Made by a program: the position numbers and the translations under genes. A stretch of 64,000 nt of DNA. Source: an uncultured Poribacteria bacterium. GTDB taxonomy: Bacteria > Poribacteria > WGA-4E > WGA-3G. Where the stretch lies: positions 2,536,506 to 2,600,505 of the forward strand of contig OX638316.1 of assembly GCA_951812525.1 (NCBI GenBank). Reading direction: 5' to 3'. Positions within the stretch are counted from its first letter, which is position 1; each line of letters begins with the position of its first letter. Of the stretch, positions 28,501 through 36,291 are shown one piece after another. Below the pieces are notes generated by a model. The model saw nothing but the letters and a program-made list of their open reading frames with translations. It did no database searches and was not told the DNA's origin.

Positions 28501-29344
28501 GCCATCCCGTATGGAATGGTTTCTGAAGGCACTTAGAGGACAAACACGGTTATGGTTGACCGAGGAGCAAGAAGTAGAGGATGCTGTCTCGCTCTATCTG
28601 CTTCGAAGCCTGCAAGGTTCAGACACGCTTTTCGGACGACTGAACCAGCACCATCGACTCGAATTTTCACCTTCACCAGCGTTCAGTTTTGAATTCAACC
28701 TTCGGACTGGCGAGACACTCAACCGGAGGATTAATAGCCAAGAACGACACAGACGCCATCGAACGTGGGATGTCGGGCTTTCCGTGAATCCGACACAACG
28801 CATGTCTGTCAACGGAAACTGGGAGCAACGCCGCGAGAACGAGAAATATAGTCAATTCGATTTTGAAGAATTCAGTCAGGAGACTCAGGCTACCGAGGAT
28901 GAAACAGCATTTGCGCCGACTCCGATCTCAGATCTGCGTCAATTTGAAGAGATTACTGAATTAGGACTCCGGTATGAACTAAGCAACGCCGTACGATGGA
29001 GCGGCACAGGTGGGTACAGACGGACAACCGACGAGGAACAATTCGATGAAGAACCGGAAGCCAGAACCCGCACTTTCTTTTATGAAAACCGTATTGTGTA
29101 TAGCCTTATCGGTAAAGGTAGAATTGACATCAATTACAAACTCGGCTATGGCGAGAGCAGTGGGGGTATACCCTTTGCACAATACACTTTCTACGAGGGG
29201 ATCAGCCATGAAATCCGAACAACCGCCGATTACAGATTGCGGAGATTTACCGATCTCCTGTTCCGACTCAATTACCGTCTACTCTCAACAAAGCAGCGAA
29301 AGCCTGAACATCGTTTGGAGATGACAGTAAGTGCGGAACTTTAA
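25556..29344 (+). CDS. large outer-membrane beta-barrel candidate (SprA-like N-terminal features)
   Basis: A 1262-residue exported protein with a signal peptide (MRITLFLLTFCLCVLS). The block GVDYQIDFYLGKITL, then VEGKASENIGVLAMLSDQDLPIQPEGTTENIQD, matches what I remember of SprA and related Bacteroidota-type outer-membrane proteins (xGTxQI...IPIQPxGxTxxIQxxD). The C-terminal 600 residues are long alternating strands ending in an aromatic-rich terminus (EHRLEMTVSAEL), consistent with a large barrel. Two in-frame insertions contain short tandem units (27567-27602 and about 28462-28506). The ATG at 25556 gives the signal peptide. The role is inferred; SprA forms the type IX translocon, but this protein is much shorter. 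Confidence 0.6.
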   Translation: MRITLFLLTFCLCVLSRPGSTGQESPNNKTNVLELPTFSVLQKSESLALKADDLEFTVKYPPILPNTEQITEADGKVLVRGVDYQIDFYLGKITLADRDTASESDLSYRLMISYRTLPFAIKQVYKRDLYGAQRPLTDTARELLPETGESGQLPGQLFGEPGTQPSDDGVSQLEVSGSQTFGISVGSGRGVTPNQELRVNVEGKASENIGVLAMLSDQDLPIQPEGTTENIQDIDQKLIRITHPNMRGTLGDFEGSLGPSEFIFFPRALEGVQVEGDFKWVDFHLIPSAIPKGQSTSLVLQGEEGRSEYRLTVDGQYVIVKAGSEIVWLNGERMRRGENNDYVIREYGDPIVEFNSKHLITSNDVIRVDFEYIPEERAYQQNLYGLSTIFTLPSERVSFGASYAVETDLSQPEQSLIVFADEELEALRQNILDPDGDGSPLTAPQKHSVWGLESRLNLTEQAWVEGEIAYSAVDKNTYSTADRKEVSQAWKLIGYADWDFAAWSDKLRPKLTTNFDVRSMDADFVPVGASSSNRTRSRYETQYAKEGFDDAFLLGIAGPSRTAQDEQTMNFDIQVLPVDWLAVDAGVGRSEEKVPEDITVEESSNLDNTIGGVSNTGVANATIRNNFNWGVNFNRHRGNIGAISTMRQENQFPSRLMADTHGSQSKTTEGQQLTTDSQRLTAMRKWLPNLRWDDYRSSSRVEGINSTTTQSQGKLRQEGNLIYPIGPFRLMGTLGKVESNEPLNAALNRKRNRTIGRINLVDFKWASFDTSYELEEAFAKEPLLTVDNEPIGLSDWQRNTTARTWKVGIFSQQESFLKGGVDLTANIARRMLKAHNDLGANTTTQLADISLQLTPLSRAIDMEITYELDKKLTSQRREVYTDIHPHTGFPIQPGEGYYVKLDDLHYVEDPEEGTYIKIYQNVGDKPTTAVDAEFRLRFQPRQFFARREREQQRQQRSAIQTRDSLRPTPTTGDRHPTADIRQPSRMEWFLKALRGQTRLWLTEEQEVEDAVSLYLLRSLQGSDTLFGRLNQHHRLEFSPSPAFSFEFNLRTGETLNRRINSQERHRRHRTWDVGLSVNPTQRMSVNGNWEQRRENEKYSQFDFEEFSQETQATEDETAFAPTPISDLRQFEEITELGLRYELSNAVRWSGTGGYRRTTDEEQFDEEPEARTRTFFYENRIVYSLIGKGRIDINYKLGYGESSGGIPFAQYTFYEGISHEIRTTADYRLRRFTDLLFRLNYRLLSTKQRKPEHRLEMTVSAEL

Positions 29345-29396
29345 GGACACCTCCACTTGGTAGATACATATCTTTACTCGATAGGCACACCTCTTT

Positions 29397-29426
29397 ACTC
29401 GGTAGGCGAGGTTTCCCAACCTCGCC
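29397..29426. repeat. REP-like inverted repeat (GGTAGGCGAGG family), copy 2
   Basis: ACTCGGTAGGCGAGGTTTC followed by CCAACCTCGCC gives an imperfect palindrome. A further half copy (CCAACCTCGCCAGTTCACA) starts at 29459. It lies between the convergent barrel gene and sigma factor gene. Confidence 0.6.
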
Positions 29427-29517
29427 GTACTTCCCTTAAAAAGGCACGTGAAGATTTCCAACCTCGCCAGTTCACAGTCTCCAAATAATCCTAAAATCTA
29501 CCACAATTGTATTACAT

Positions 29518-30849
29518 TTATTCCAACCCAGCATCTATAGAAATTGTTGCAAGAAAAGAATTGACTTTCCCTTTCCCACTGAACGTATTACCCGTAGCAC
29601 CCAACTTAAAAATCATACCTTCCTCAAAACGATACGTGACCCTGCCCGCTTTACCCGGTCGTATCCCAGATGCTGAGGCAAGTATAGTTTTAGGTAATCC
29701 TTCTGTAGAAAGCTCATTATTGCTTGCAAAAAGAACGAATCTACCGAAAGCCTCCGCACTCCCTACCCGGATATCAATGCTAAGTGTGCCGCCGTTTTTA
29801 AACGATGTTGCATCAATCTTGACGACAGTATAATCTTGATAGCCTGCTACCGGGGTCTGGAGTACGCTTAGGATCTCTTGTGACGGCTTTTCATCATTGA
29901 GGACAATGTTTTTTGCTTGTGCGTGAAGAAACCTATGGACATATTCCGATTGAGCTGCATTCGGTTCAAGTCCCTTACCTCTACTCGGTACCGTAGTCCT
30001 ACCAAATTGCGTCCGCACATCTGGCTTTGATGTAAGATTTAGCGCAATAGGCGTATCAATGAGTTCTACTGTCATTTCCGATGTAGCATCAAGATCGTAT
30101 GGCTGTTGAAAGCGATTCAATAATTGATTTCCTACTCCGAACATCATTACAACCAATATAACGCTTGAGGCAGCGATTGCCCACGGCAGAAAGGGATTAG
30201 CACCGGAAGGGGTTGCTGGTTTAATGTCGGAAATCTTTTGCATGATATGCTCGGTGAGATTTGCTCTGATGTGGAAACCTTCTAACGCTTCTCGGATTAT
30301 GGGTTCCGTTTTCTTTAAGCGATGTCGAGCGCGACGGAGCCGACTCTTAACAGTGCTTGCTGATACACCTAAAAACCGGCCAATCTCTTCACAGGTCATC
30401 TCCCCGAAGTAATGAAGTGTAACGACGGTACGCTCACTTTCTCGCAGTCGGGCGAGCAATCTTTGAGCCATGTCGCGTTGTGCAGCAGTCGCAGCTTTTG
30501 CCTGTTCCTCGGCGACATATTGAGAATATGACATCTTTTCAATCTGTTTAGCATCTGTGTCTTCAAGAGATTGCGTCTGAAGCCGTTTCTTTCTCTGCAA
30601 TAGAACGCATTGACGTGCAGCGATTCTGTAAAGCCATCCGGCAAAGCGACGCGGATCCTTCAGCGTTCCCAATTTCTGATAAACTTTTAGGAAAGTGTCC
30701 TGTGTAATCTCTTCGGCAATATGAAAGTCGCCTACCTTTCGCCAGGCGAGCGCATGGACCTGCTTTTGGTATTTTTTCACCAACGTCGCGAAAGCGTTTT
30801 CATCGCCTGTGAGACTACTTTGAATCAATTCAACATCGTCGTTTTTCAT
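29518..30849 (-). CDS. ECF sigma factor fused to a transmembrane segment and an extracytoplasmic domain
   Basis: A 443-residue protein. Region 2 (ENAFATLVKKYQKQVHALAW, AEEITQDTFLKVYQKL) and region 4 (RTVVTLHYFGEMTCEEIGRFLGVSASTVKSRLRRARHRL) of an ECF sigma factor occupy about 1-185. One TM (WAIAASSVILVVMMFGVG, about 225-245) follows, then about 195 extracytoplasmic residues. The last about 120 residues (SQEILSVLQTPVAGYQDYTVVKIDAT...) are homologous to the C-terminal domain of the selenoprotein N homologue directly upstream. GAGG lies 6 nt before the ATG. Fusion of sigma factor and sensor in one chain implies release by proteolysis or direct membrane signalling. Confidence 0.88.
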   Translation of the reverse strand: MKNDDVELIQSSLTGDENAFATLVKKYQKQVHALAWRKVGDFHIAEEITQDTFLKVYQKLGTLKDPRRFAGWLYRIAARQCVLLQRKKRLQTQSLEDTDAKQIEKMSYSQYVAEEQAKAATAAQRDMAQRLLARLRESERTVVTLHYFGEMTCEEIGRFLGVSASTVKSRLRRARHRLKKTEPIIREALEGFHIRANLTEHIMQKISDIKPATPSGANPFLPWAIAASSVILVVMMFGVGNQLLNRFQQPYDLDATSEMTVELIDTPIALNLTSKPDVRTQFGRTTVPSRGKGLEPNAAQSEYVHRFLHAQAKNIVLNDEKPSQEILSVLQTPVAGYQDYTVVKIDATSFKNGGTLSIDIRVGSAEAFGRFVLFASNNELSTEGLPKTILASASGIRPGKAGRVTYRFEEGMIFKLGATGNTFSGKGKVNSFLATISIDAGLE

Positions 30850-30900
30850 GTGTTACCTCGAAAAAAGGATAACTTCATTATACACTACAATAGTATTTAC

Positions 30901-30929
30901 TGTTGGCGCGTTTTGCAAACGCGCTAACA
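30901..30929. other. long hairpin between selenoprotein gene and sigma factor gene
   Basis: A 13-bp stem with one G-T wobble (GCGCGTTT core) and a 3-nt loop lies 12 nt after the selenoprotein stop and about 52 nt before the sigma ATG. There is no T run, so it may be a processing or attenuation point rather than a terminator. Confidence 0.45.
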
Positions 30930-30940
30930 GGAGAATGAAA

Positions 30941-32599
30941 CTAATGTCCGGGTGCCTCTTCAACCTCAGACTCCACAGAAATGTTAGCGCGAAAAGCGTT
31001 GATGTCCCCTTTTTTGCTAAACCAATCACCAGTTGCTCCTAATTGAAAAGATTGTCCTCGCTCAAAAATATACGTGATTTTCTGTGTTTCACCCGATTGA
31101 ACACCCCAGGCTGAGGCAAGTGCTTCCTCTGGTGTTCCTCTCGTTGGAAGTTCGGTGTCGCCATCGAACAAATCAAATGAACCAGCAGCCTCGGCATGTC
31201 CGACTGAAATGTCAATCGTAAGCGTTCCGCCATTTTCAAATGCTGTCGCGTCAATATTAACGACGGTATAATCTTGGTAGCCAGATTCTGGTGTCCGAAA
31301 AACGCCCAACACTTCCTGTGAGGAGTGAGTATTATTGAGCACAACATACATGGTGCCTAGGACAGGGTCCGAATTGAGAATCTCTGCTGCTGAGGTATCT
31401 TCAACCAATCCGGGTAGTTTCCCTGTTAAGGATTCCTGAAGGAACATCAGGTAACGTTCTGATGTGTTCCCACTGAAAAGCAAATCATTAACAGGTTGTC
31501 TACCCATCAGTTCAAATTCCGGCGAGATTACCAAAGAATCTGCTGGTGAACCTTTCTTCCACCCTCTCATGATTGCTTGTGCTAAGGCATGGCTTGTGTC
31601 AAATGTTGTGTTTTCGCGCTTGCGTCTCTTAGCAATCGGTTCCCGTAAACTCGGGACGCGCCCTAATTCAGAGTTCGGCACCCATGTGTTGATGAAATTT
31701 TCGTTCAAGAATTCGATAATTCGGTCGTCGGAGAGAGCAACTGCTCTCAGGCTTTTGCCACTCCCTCAGCACGACTCATCGGCAAGTGGTCCATCTATTG
31801 ATATCGCATGTACTGGCTTCTGTTGCGCATGCATCATCTCTAACGCATCTTCTAACGAGATCCAGTTGATTTGCTGCGACTTATAGAAACGTAATATCAA
31901 CTTACGTTCAGCCTCTTTTTGGGTGATAGATTCCACAAACTTGGCGTCTTGTAAAACATTTTGCGCTTCCGTACGGAGTTCCATTTGCGGACAAAAACCG
32001 ACATCAATAGTTCTTGTGCTGTCTCGTCCGACATCAAAATTCAACACACCTTCAGGAACGTACATCTTGAAGGAAGCGACTTTCTCACTAATCCGGTCGA
32101 TAATAAGGTGTCCGGTGAATTGAGACGGCGTGAACCGACCATCATTCAAGACGAATTCTGCGTGGATGCGGAACACGATTTCAGCAAATTCATCATTGTA
32201 GGCACGTAAGCATGCCCATAGTCCGTAAGAGTCTCCCGCATTGATATCCAAGTCCAACCTCGGATTAGGGTTAAGTTGCCTCAGTAATTCCAACACACCT
32301 TTTTCTTTAATTTCCCAGAGTTCACCAACAGAGACTGCCCTGTCTGGCAGAAAAGCATGGAAAACAGATGTAGGATACTTTTTCTCCGGTTCAGCAACCT
32401 GTAAATTCGCCAATGCATCCCACTCCACATGGAAGTTGTATTGTGTGTATTCAACCGGGGCAATGAAACCTTTGATGGATATTTCTGATATGCTGTTGAG
32501 GGTAAGTGTTATTTTGTTTTTCGCTGCCGAGTGATTATCGGCATTCAGTCGTCCACTTATCATCACCAGGATGAGAAGCCCGATGGTTAAATTTTTCAT
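30941..32599 (-). CDS. selenoprotein N (SelN/SEPN1) homologue, UGA-encoded Sec at residue 278
   Basis: Two adjacent minus-strand ORFs (277 and 255 codons) lie in the same frame with a single TGA between them (31766-31768) and no other stop. Read through, they give 552 residues. The N-terminal half has animal-SelN landmarks: FRIHAEF (143-149), FTPSQFTGHLII (156-167), VGFCPQMEL (200-208) and a KPVHAISIDGPLADESC block. The UGA then occupies the Sec position of the SelN redox motif, SCUGSGKSLR. After it, LLN-type NENFINTW, SPADSLVISPEFELMG and YLMFLQESLTGKLPG also match. The signal peptide (TIGLLILVMISG) suggests a periplasmic location. Residues about 427-545 are an extra domain shared with the sigma factor at 29518. 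GGAGA precedes the ATG. Animal SelN protects redox and calcium handling in the ER; a bacterial substrate is unknown. Confidence 0.92.
31733..31768 (-). promoter_or_regulatory. bacterial SECIS-like hairpin following the Sec UGA
   Basis: On the coding strand a perfect 6-bp stem GAGAGC/GCTCTC with the 4-nt loop AGTT begins 18 nt after the UGA, placing the loop G 25 nt downstream. Bacterial SECIS elements have a short stem with a G in the apical loop about 16-37 nt from UGA. The hairpin is in-frame coding sequence for RAVALSD. The sequence gives the geometry; SelB recognition is inference. Confidence 0.7.
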
Positions 32600-32612
32600 T
32601 TTTTAATCTCCT

Positions 32613-33659
32613 TTAATTCTTCTTCAATTTTCCCCATATCGTTATTAAGGATTGTGCGGAAGGCGAAACACTATAAAAAGGATCAAACCAATCTGGGCTA
32701 AAGTTATTTCCTTCGTCTGTTAATTGCGTTTCGTTGTGACCGTCGAGATCCGATTTATAGAGTTGTGGAGAACCTACCCGGATGCTGTAAATAAGTTCAT
32801 CACCATGTGGGGACCAGGCAGGATCAGAAGAATTATTTTTTTCGTCGGTAATCTGATGAAGTCCGGTGCCATCACTGTCTACAGTGTAGATTGTGCCCTT
32901 CCTATAGGTAAGAAAACCTTGTCCATTAAACATCGCGCCATCGAGTTTTGTAAAGGCTATTTGGTCGTCTCGTGAAGACCACGCTGGATCAAATATCCAC
33001 GGCATCTCCTTTAAGAGAAGGGTCTTTTGGGAACGTCTCCGCAGATCGTAAATACCTAATGGTGTGTGTTTCAGACCGCCCACCAAAAAGGCTATCTGTT
33101 TTCCATCAGGCGACCAACTCGGGTTAAATCCATCTGTTAATTTTTCAACAGAGTCTCCATTTACTGTCGCAACGCAAAGTGTTAGGTCGGTATAAGGTAC
33201 CCATCGTGATCCAAATTGTTCAATTGCCTTTCCTGGATCCCCTTGTGCGTAGGCAATCTGTTTGCCATCGGGTGACCAAGCTGCCTTCCATCTATATTTG
33301 TTGTTTTCAAATACCTTCTGGACATTTGTCCCATCTGCATCCATAAGATACAAATCGAAGATACCATCTCGATCCGAGCTGAACAGAATCTGTTTTCCGT
33401 TCGGTGACCAAGTTGGGGCGTAGTCGGCTGCAGGATGCTGGGTCAAATTGACCTGTTCACTTCCGTCAGTGTTCATGGCATAGATTTCGGCATTGCTATC
33501 CCGCTTTGACATAAACACGATTTTCCCTGTCCTTGCAGCTTGTGCCCATGCCGCAAAGCCACTACTGAACACGAGTAATGCACTGATAATATAACTTAAT
33601 ATGATAAACTTAGTGTAACCTTGATCTCTTGAGTGATGGACAATTGGTTTGCGTTTCAT
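32613..33659 (-). CDS. secreted TolB-like (PD40) beta-propeller protein with C-terminal WGKLK tail
   Basis: A 348-residue exported protein: signal peptide (about 17-42, ending AWAQA), then six WD40-like PD40 blades with the motif PTWSPNGKQILFSSDRDG, AWSPDGKQIAY, SWSPDGKQIAF and AWSPHGDELIYS, typical of TolB-like propellers. It lacks the TolB N-terminal domain and no pal or tolA lies nearby. The C-terminus (SVSPSAQSLITIWGKLKKN) closely resembles the end of the LamG protein at 51176. GGAGAG precedes the ATG. The selenoprotein N gene starts 13 nt downstream, so the two are likely co-transcribed. Confidence 0.88.
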   Translation of the reverse strand: MKRKPIVHHSRDQGYTKFIILSYIISALLVFSSGFAAWAQAARTGKIVFMSKRDSNAEIYAMNTDGSEQVNLTQHPAADYAPTWSPNGKQILFSSDRDGIFDLYLMDADGTNVQKVFENNKYRWKAAWSPDGKQIAYAQGDPGKAIEQFGSRWVPYTDLTLCVATVNGDSVEKLTDGFNPSWSPDGKQIAFLVGGLKHTPLGIYDLRRRSQKTLLLKEMPWIFDPAWSSRDDQIAFTKLDGAMFNGQGFLTYRKGTIYTVDSDGTGLHQITDEKNNSSDPAWSPHGDELIYSIRVGSPQLYKSDLDGHNETQLTDEGNNFSPDWFDPFYSVSPSAQSLITIWGKLKKN

Positions 33660-33983
33660 CAGATGCTCTCCTACTATGACGCCGCTTTATTTTTCATTTA
33701 CTCTGTCTTAATCACAGACAAATGCTACGTATACTTCGCTCTTACCTGGAATTTTCTGTTTAGCGGATTCCAGTATCAATATATAGTGACGCGATTAATG
33801 AACAAAATAGTTGCCTAATTCTGCAAAAGTCAAAAAAAATCGTAGACAGAGAAGTGGGTTTAGGTTTCCTGAATCATGTTAGGAGAGTATTATAGACTTT
33901 TTGTTCTATTGAGAATAAAAGGATGGAAAGTTAAACGGGCGGATGCAAAAATCCGCCCTTACAATTGAAAAAATAATTTGGTA
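33660..33983. other. 324-nt gap with one hairpin
   Basis: No gene is supported here. The only structure is GGGCGGAT, a 6-nt loop and ATCCGCCC (33937-33958), 26 nt after the end of the peptidase E gene. It could terminate that minus-strand transcript, although the following T tract is interrupted. The rest is AT-rich. Confidence 0.5.
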
Positions 33984-34733
33984 TTATTGCCGCTTCAAAA
34001 GGTTGGCTAAAGGCATATATTCGCTGTCTTGGCGTAATTCTACCACAACCACACGTCCGTTGTGTTTGAAGAGTTTGTATGCCTTCGCATCCGGGATGGA
34101 AGAGAGTACGCGGTAATAGTCGCCAACAATCTCAATCGCTGCATTGTTGTCACACGCAATTCCGATACCACCGCGTTTGGCGATCATCTGCAAAAAAGCG
34201 TCTTCCCGTTTTTCGCTGTGGTAATGCGGACAATATACAGCATTGACGAATCCTAGTCCACTGACCCGGATATAATTCCATGTTGTATTGCCAGCGAAGG
34301 ATCGAGAATCACTGTGCCCGTATTTAAACCAGCAGATCGCACCTGCGCTAAGACCTGACAGGACGATACCACGAGATGCAGCCGTTGCTAATACGCTATC
34401 CAATCCCAATCGCCGCCATATTTTCATCATCCTGTAAGTATTTCCACCACCGACATAAATCAGGTCTGAATCCAATACCAATGCCGACATCTCTTCAAAC
34501 GTAGGCGGATTTTGAATTAGGTTGAGGACGCGCGTTTGACACCCAAATTCCTTGCCGTAACACGCCTCAAAGGTTTCTACATATCCAGCAGCATCACCAC
34601 TGGCTGTTGGGATAAAAAGTGCTTTGGGTCGTGTTTTACCCGTCAACTCAATAATGCGTTTGTCGATTTCAACGGTTTCCAGCATTCCAAGCTCTCCACC
34701 GCCGATTGCGACAATCTTCCGTGTTGTTTTCAC
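33984..34733 (-). CDS. peptidase E-like (S51) serine peptidase
   Basis: A 249-residue protein of the PepE/cyanophycinase-like fold. The glycine loop is IVAIGGGELG, DLIYVGGGNTYRM follows, and the nucleophile elbow is GLSAGAICW. A His in PHYHS is a candidate catalytic partner. The GTG at 34733 has GGAGA 7 nt upstream and starts at KTTRKIVAIGG as the family does, so I prefer it to upstream ATG codons (34790, 34853). The gene is divergent from the GH32 gene. PepE-type enzymes cleave Asp-X dipeptides; the substrate here is inferred. Confidence 0.82.
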   Translation of the reverse strand: MKTTRKIVAIGGGELGMLETVEIDKRIIELTGKTRPKALFIPTASGDAAGYVETFEACYGKEFGCQTRVLNLIQNPPTFEEMSALVLDSDLIYVGGGNTYRMMKIWRRLGLDSVLATAASRGIVLSGLSAGAICWFKYGHSDSRSFAGNTTWNYIRVSGLGFVNAVYCPHYHSEKREDAFLQMIAKRGGIGIACDNNAAIEIVGDYYRVLSSIPDAKAYKLFKHNGRVVVVELRQDSEYMPLANLLKRQ

Positions 34734-34816
34734 CAAATCATCTCCGTGTCTCACCCATCTTCCTCCTATACTTGGTAGGTGCTGTTTCATACTTGTGCCG
34801 CTTTTCCTCTTCAAAC

Positions 34817-34844
34817 TTGACAAAATAAGGTATCTGTATAGAAT
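34817..34844 (+). promoter_or_regulatory. sigma70-type promoter for the GH32 gene
   Basis: TTGACA (34817-34822), 16 nt, then TAGAAT (34839-34844). Transcription would start about 58 nt before the ATG at 34909. This also shows that the longer open frame from 34624 is not the translated one. Confidence 0.65.
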
Positions 34845-34908
34845 AGTGTGCAAGCAGGAAAGTAGCGTATATCTCCTTGCAACTCTCGAAACGGAAAGGA
34901 AACAGTTA

Positions 34909-36255
34909 ATGATCCAGACGGCTTATAAGGAAACATATCGTCCACAATTCCATTTCACACCCAAAACCAACTGGACCAACGATCCAAACGGTTTAATCTT
35001 CTATAAAGGCGAATATCATCTCTTTTTTCAACACAATCCATTCGGCATCGATTGGGGCAACATGACATGGGGGCACGCTGTCAGTCGAGACCTCGTCCAC
35101 TGGAAGCAGCTGCCGCATGCCCTGCATCCCGATGAACTCGGCACAATCTTCTCCGGTTCTGGTGTCGTAGATTGGAATGATACGGGTGGTTTCCAGACGG
35201 GCGACGAGTCAGTCCTCGTCAATTTCTATACATCCGCGGGCAGCCACGCACCCAAAGAAGTCCCATTTACCCAGAGCATCGCCTACAGTAATGACCGAGG
35301 GCGGAGTTGGACAAAATATGAAGGCAATCCTGTCATTGAGCACATCGCCCGAGACAATCGTGATCCGAAGGTCATCTGGCATGAACCCACACAAAAATGG
35401 GTGATGGCACTCTACCTCGACCAAAATGACTATGCCCTGTTCGGCTCGACAAACCTTAAGGAGTGGACCCGACTATCCGACCTCCAAATTCCCGATACAG
35501 AGTGTCCAGACATCTTTGAACTGCCTGTTGACGGTGATCCCGATAATACCAGATGGGTTTTCTGGGGTGCCGCAGGGAAGTATTACGTCGGTAGTTTCGA
35601 TGGGACAACCTTTACGCCAGAAGGAGATGTACATCGTTCAGATCACGGTGCCAACTTTTATGCAGCGCAAACGTGGAGCGATGTTCCAGAATCCGATGGC
35701 AGACGTATCCAGATTGCTTGGATGAGTGGCAGTAAACCCCCGGATATGCCCTTTAATCAACAGATGAGTTTCCCTTGTGAGTTAACCCTTCGGACGACTT
35801 CAGACGGGATCCGTCTGCATCGGGAACCGGTAGCAGAGATTGAAAATATCCATACCTATACACACGCCTGGAGCGACCTCCCGCTGAAACCCGGTGAAGA
35901 TCTGCTTGCCGGATTAACAGGTGAACTCTTTGATATCCGCGCTGAAATAGCACTGGATGATGCCGCAGCTGTCGGGTTCAACATTCGTGGGCAGGATGTC
36001 CGCTACGATGTTGGGGAGCAACAACTCACATTCTTGGAAAGAAGCGGTCCGCTCGCACCCAGAAATGGAAAAATCAGTTTGCAAATTTTAGTCGATCGCA
36101 TCTCTATTGAGGCGTTCGGCAACGCCGGTGAACTCTCAATGACCTCCTATTTCCTACCCGATCTTAATAACGCAGACATCGGAATTTATGCCGATGGCGG
36201 CGCAGCAAGGTTGGCATCGCTGAAGGTACACGAGCTGAGGTCGTCATGGGTATAA
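34909..36255 (+). CDS. GH32 glycoside hydrolase (levanase/invertase-like)
   Basis: A 448-residue cytoplasmic-looking enzyme with no signal peptide. The GH32 motifs are complete: nucleophile in NWTNDPNGLIFY, FQHNPFG, SGSGVVDW, the RDP motif in NRDPKVIWH and the acid/base Glu in TECPDIFEL. The last about 130 residues form the C-terminal beta-sandwich. The ATG at 34909 has AAGGA 8 nt upstream. It should hydrolyse terminal fructose from sucrose or fructans. No transporter is adjacent. Confidence 0.93.
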   Translation: MIQTAYKETYRPQFHFTPKTNWTNDPNGLIFYKGEYHLFFQHNPFGIDWGNMTWGHAVSRDLVHWKQLPHALHPDELGTIFSGSGVVDWNDTGGFQTGDESVLVNFYTSAGSHAPKEVPFTQSIAYSNDRGRSWTKYEGNPVIEHIARDNRDPKVIWHEPTQKWVMALYLDQNDYALFGSTNLKEWTRLSDLQIPDTECPDIFELPVDGDPDNTRWVFWGAAGKYYVGSFDGTTFTPEGDVHRSDHGANFYAAQTWSDVPESDGRRIQIAWMSGSKPPDMPFNQQMSFPCELTLRTTSDGIRLHREPVAEIENIHTYTHAWSDLPLKPGEDLLAGLTGELFDIRAEIALDDAAAVGFNIRGQDVRYDVGEQQLTFLERSGPLAPRNGKISLQILVDRISIEAFGNAGELSMTSYFLPDLNNADIGIYADGGAARLASLKVHELRSSWV

Positions 36256-36291
36256 TTAGGTGCTATGTTCATAGAAAAGTGGAAGCTTGAG

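Noticed and set aside
29518-30849. A separate anti-sigma gene downstream of the sigma region
   Set aside because: The frame is continuous from the sigma domains through the TM segment to the sensor domain, so it is a single fused protein.
30941-31708. A separate hypothetical gene starting at a TTG inside the second half of the selenoprotein
   Set aside because: The TTG encodes an internal Leu of a continuous SelN domain, there is no ribosome site, and the frame continues upstream through the UGA into matching SelN sequence.
31766-31768. The UGA as a nonsense mutation making a pseudogene
   Set aside because: It coincides with the Sec of the known SCUG motif, and both halves keep their conserved motifs. 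A SECIS-like hairpin follows. A mutation at exactly this codon is unlikely.
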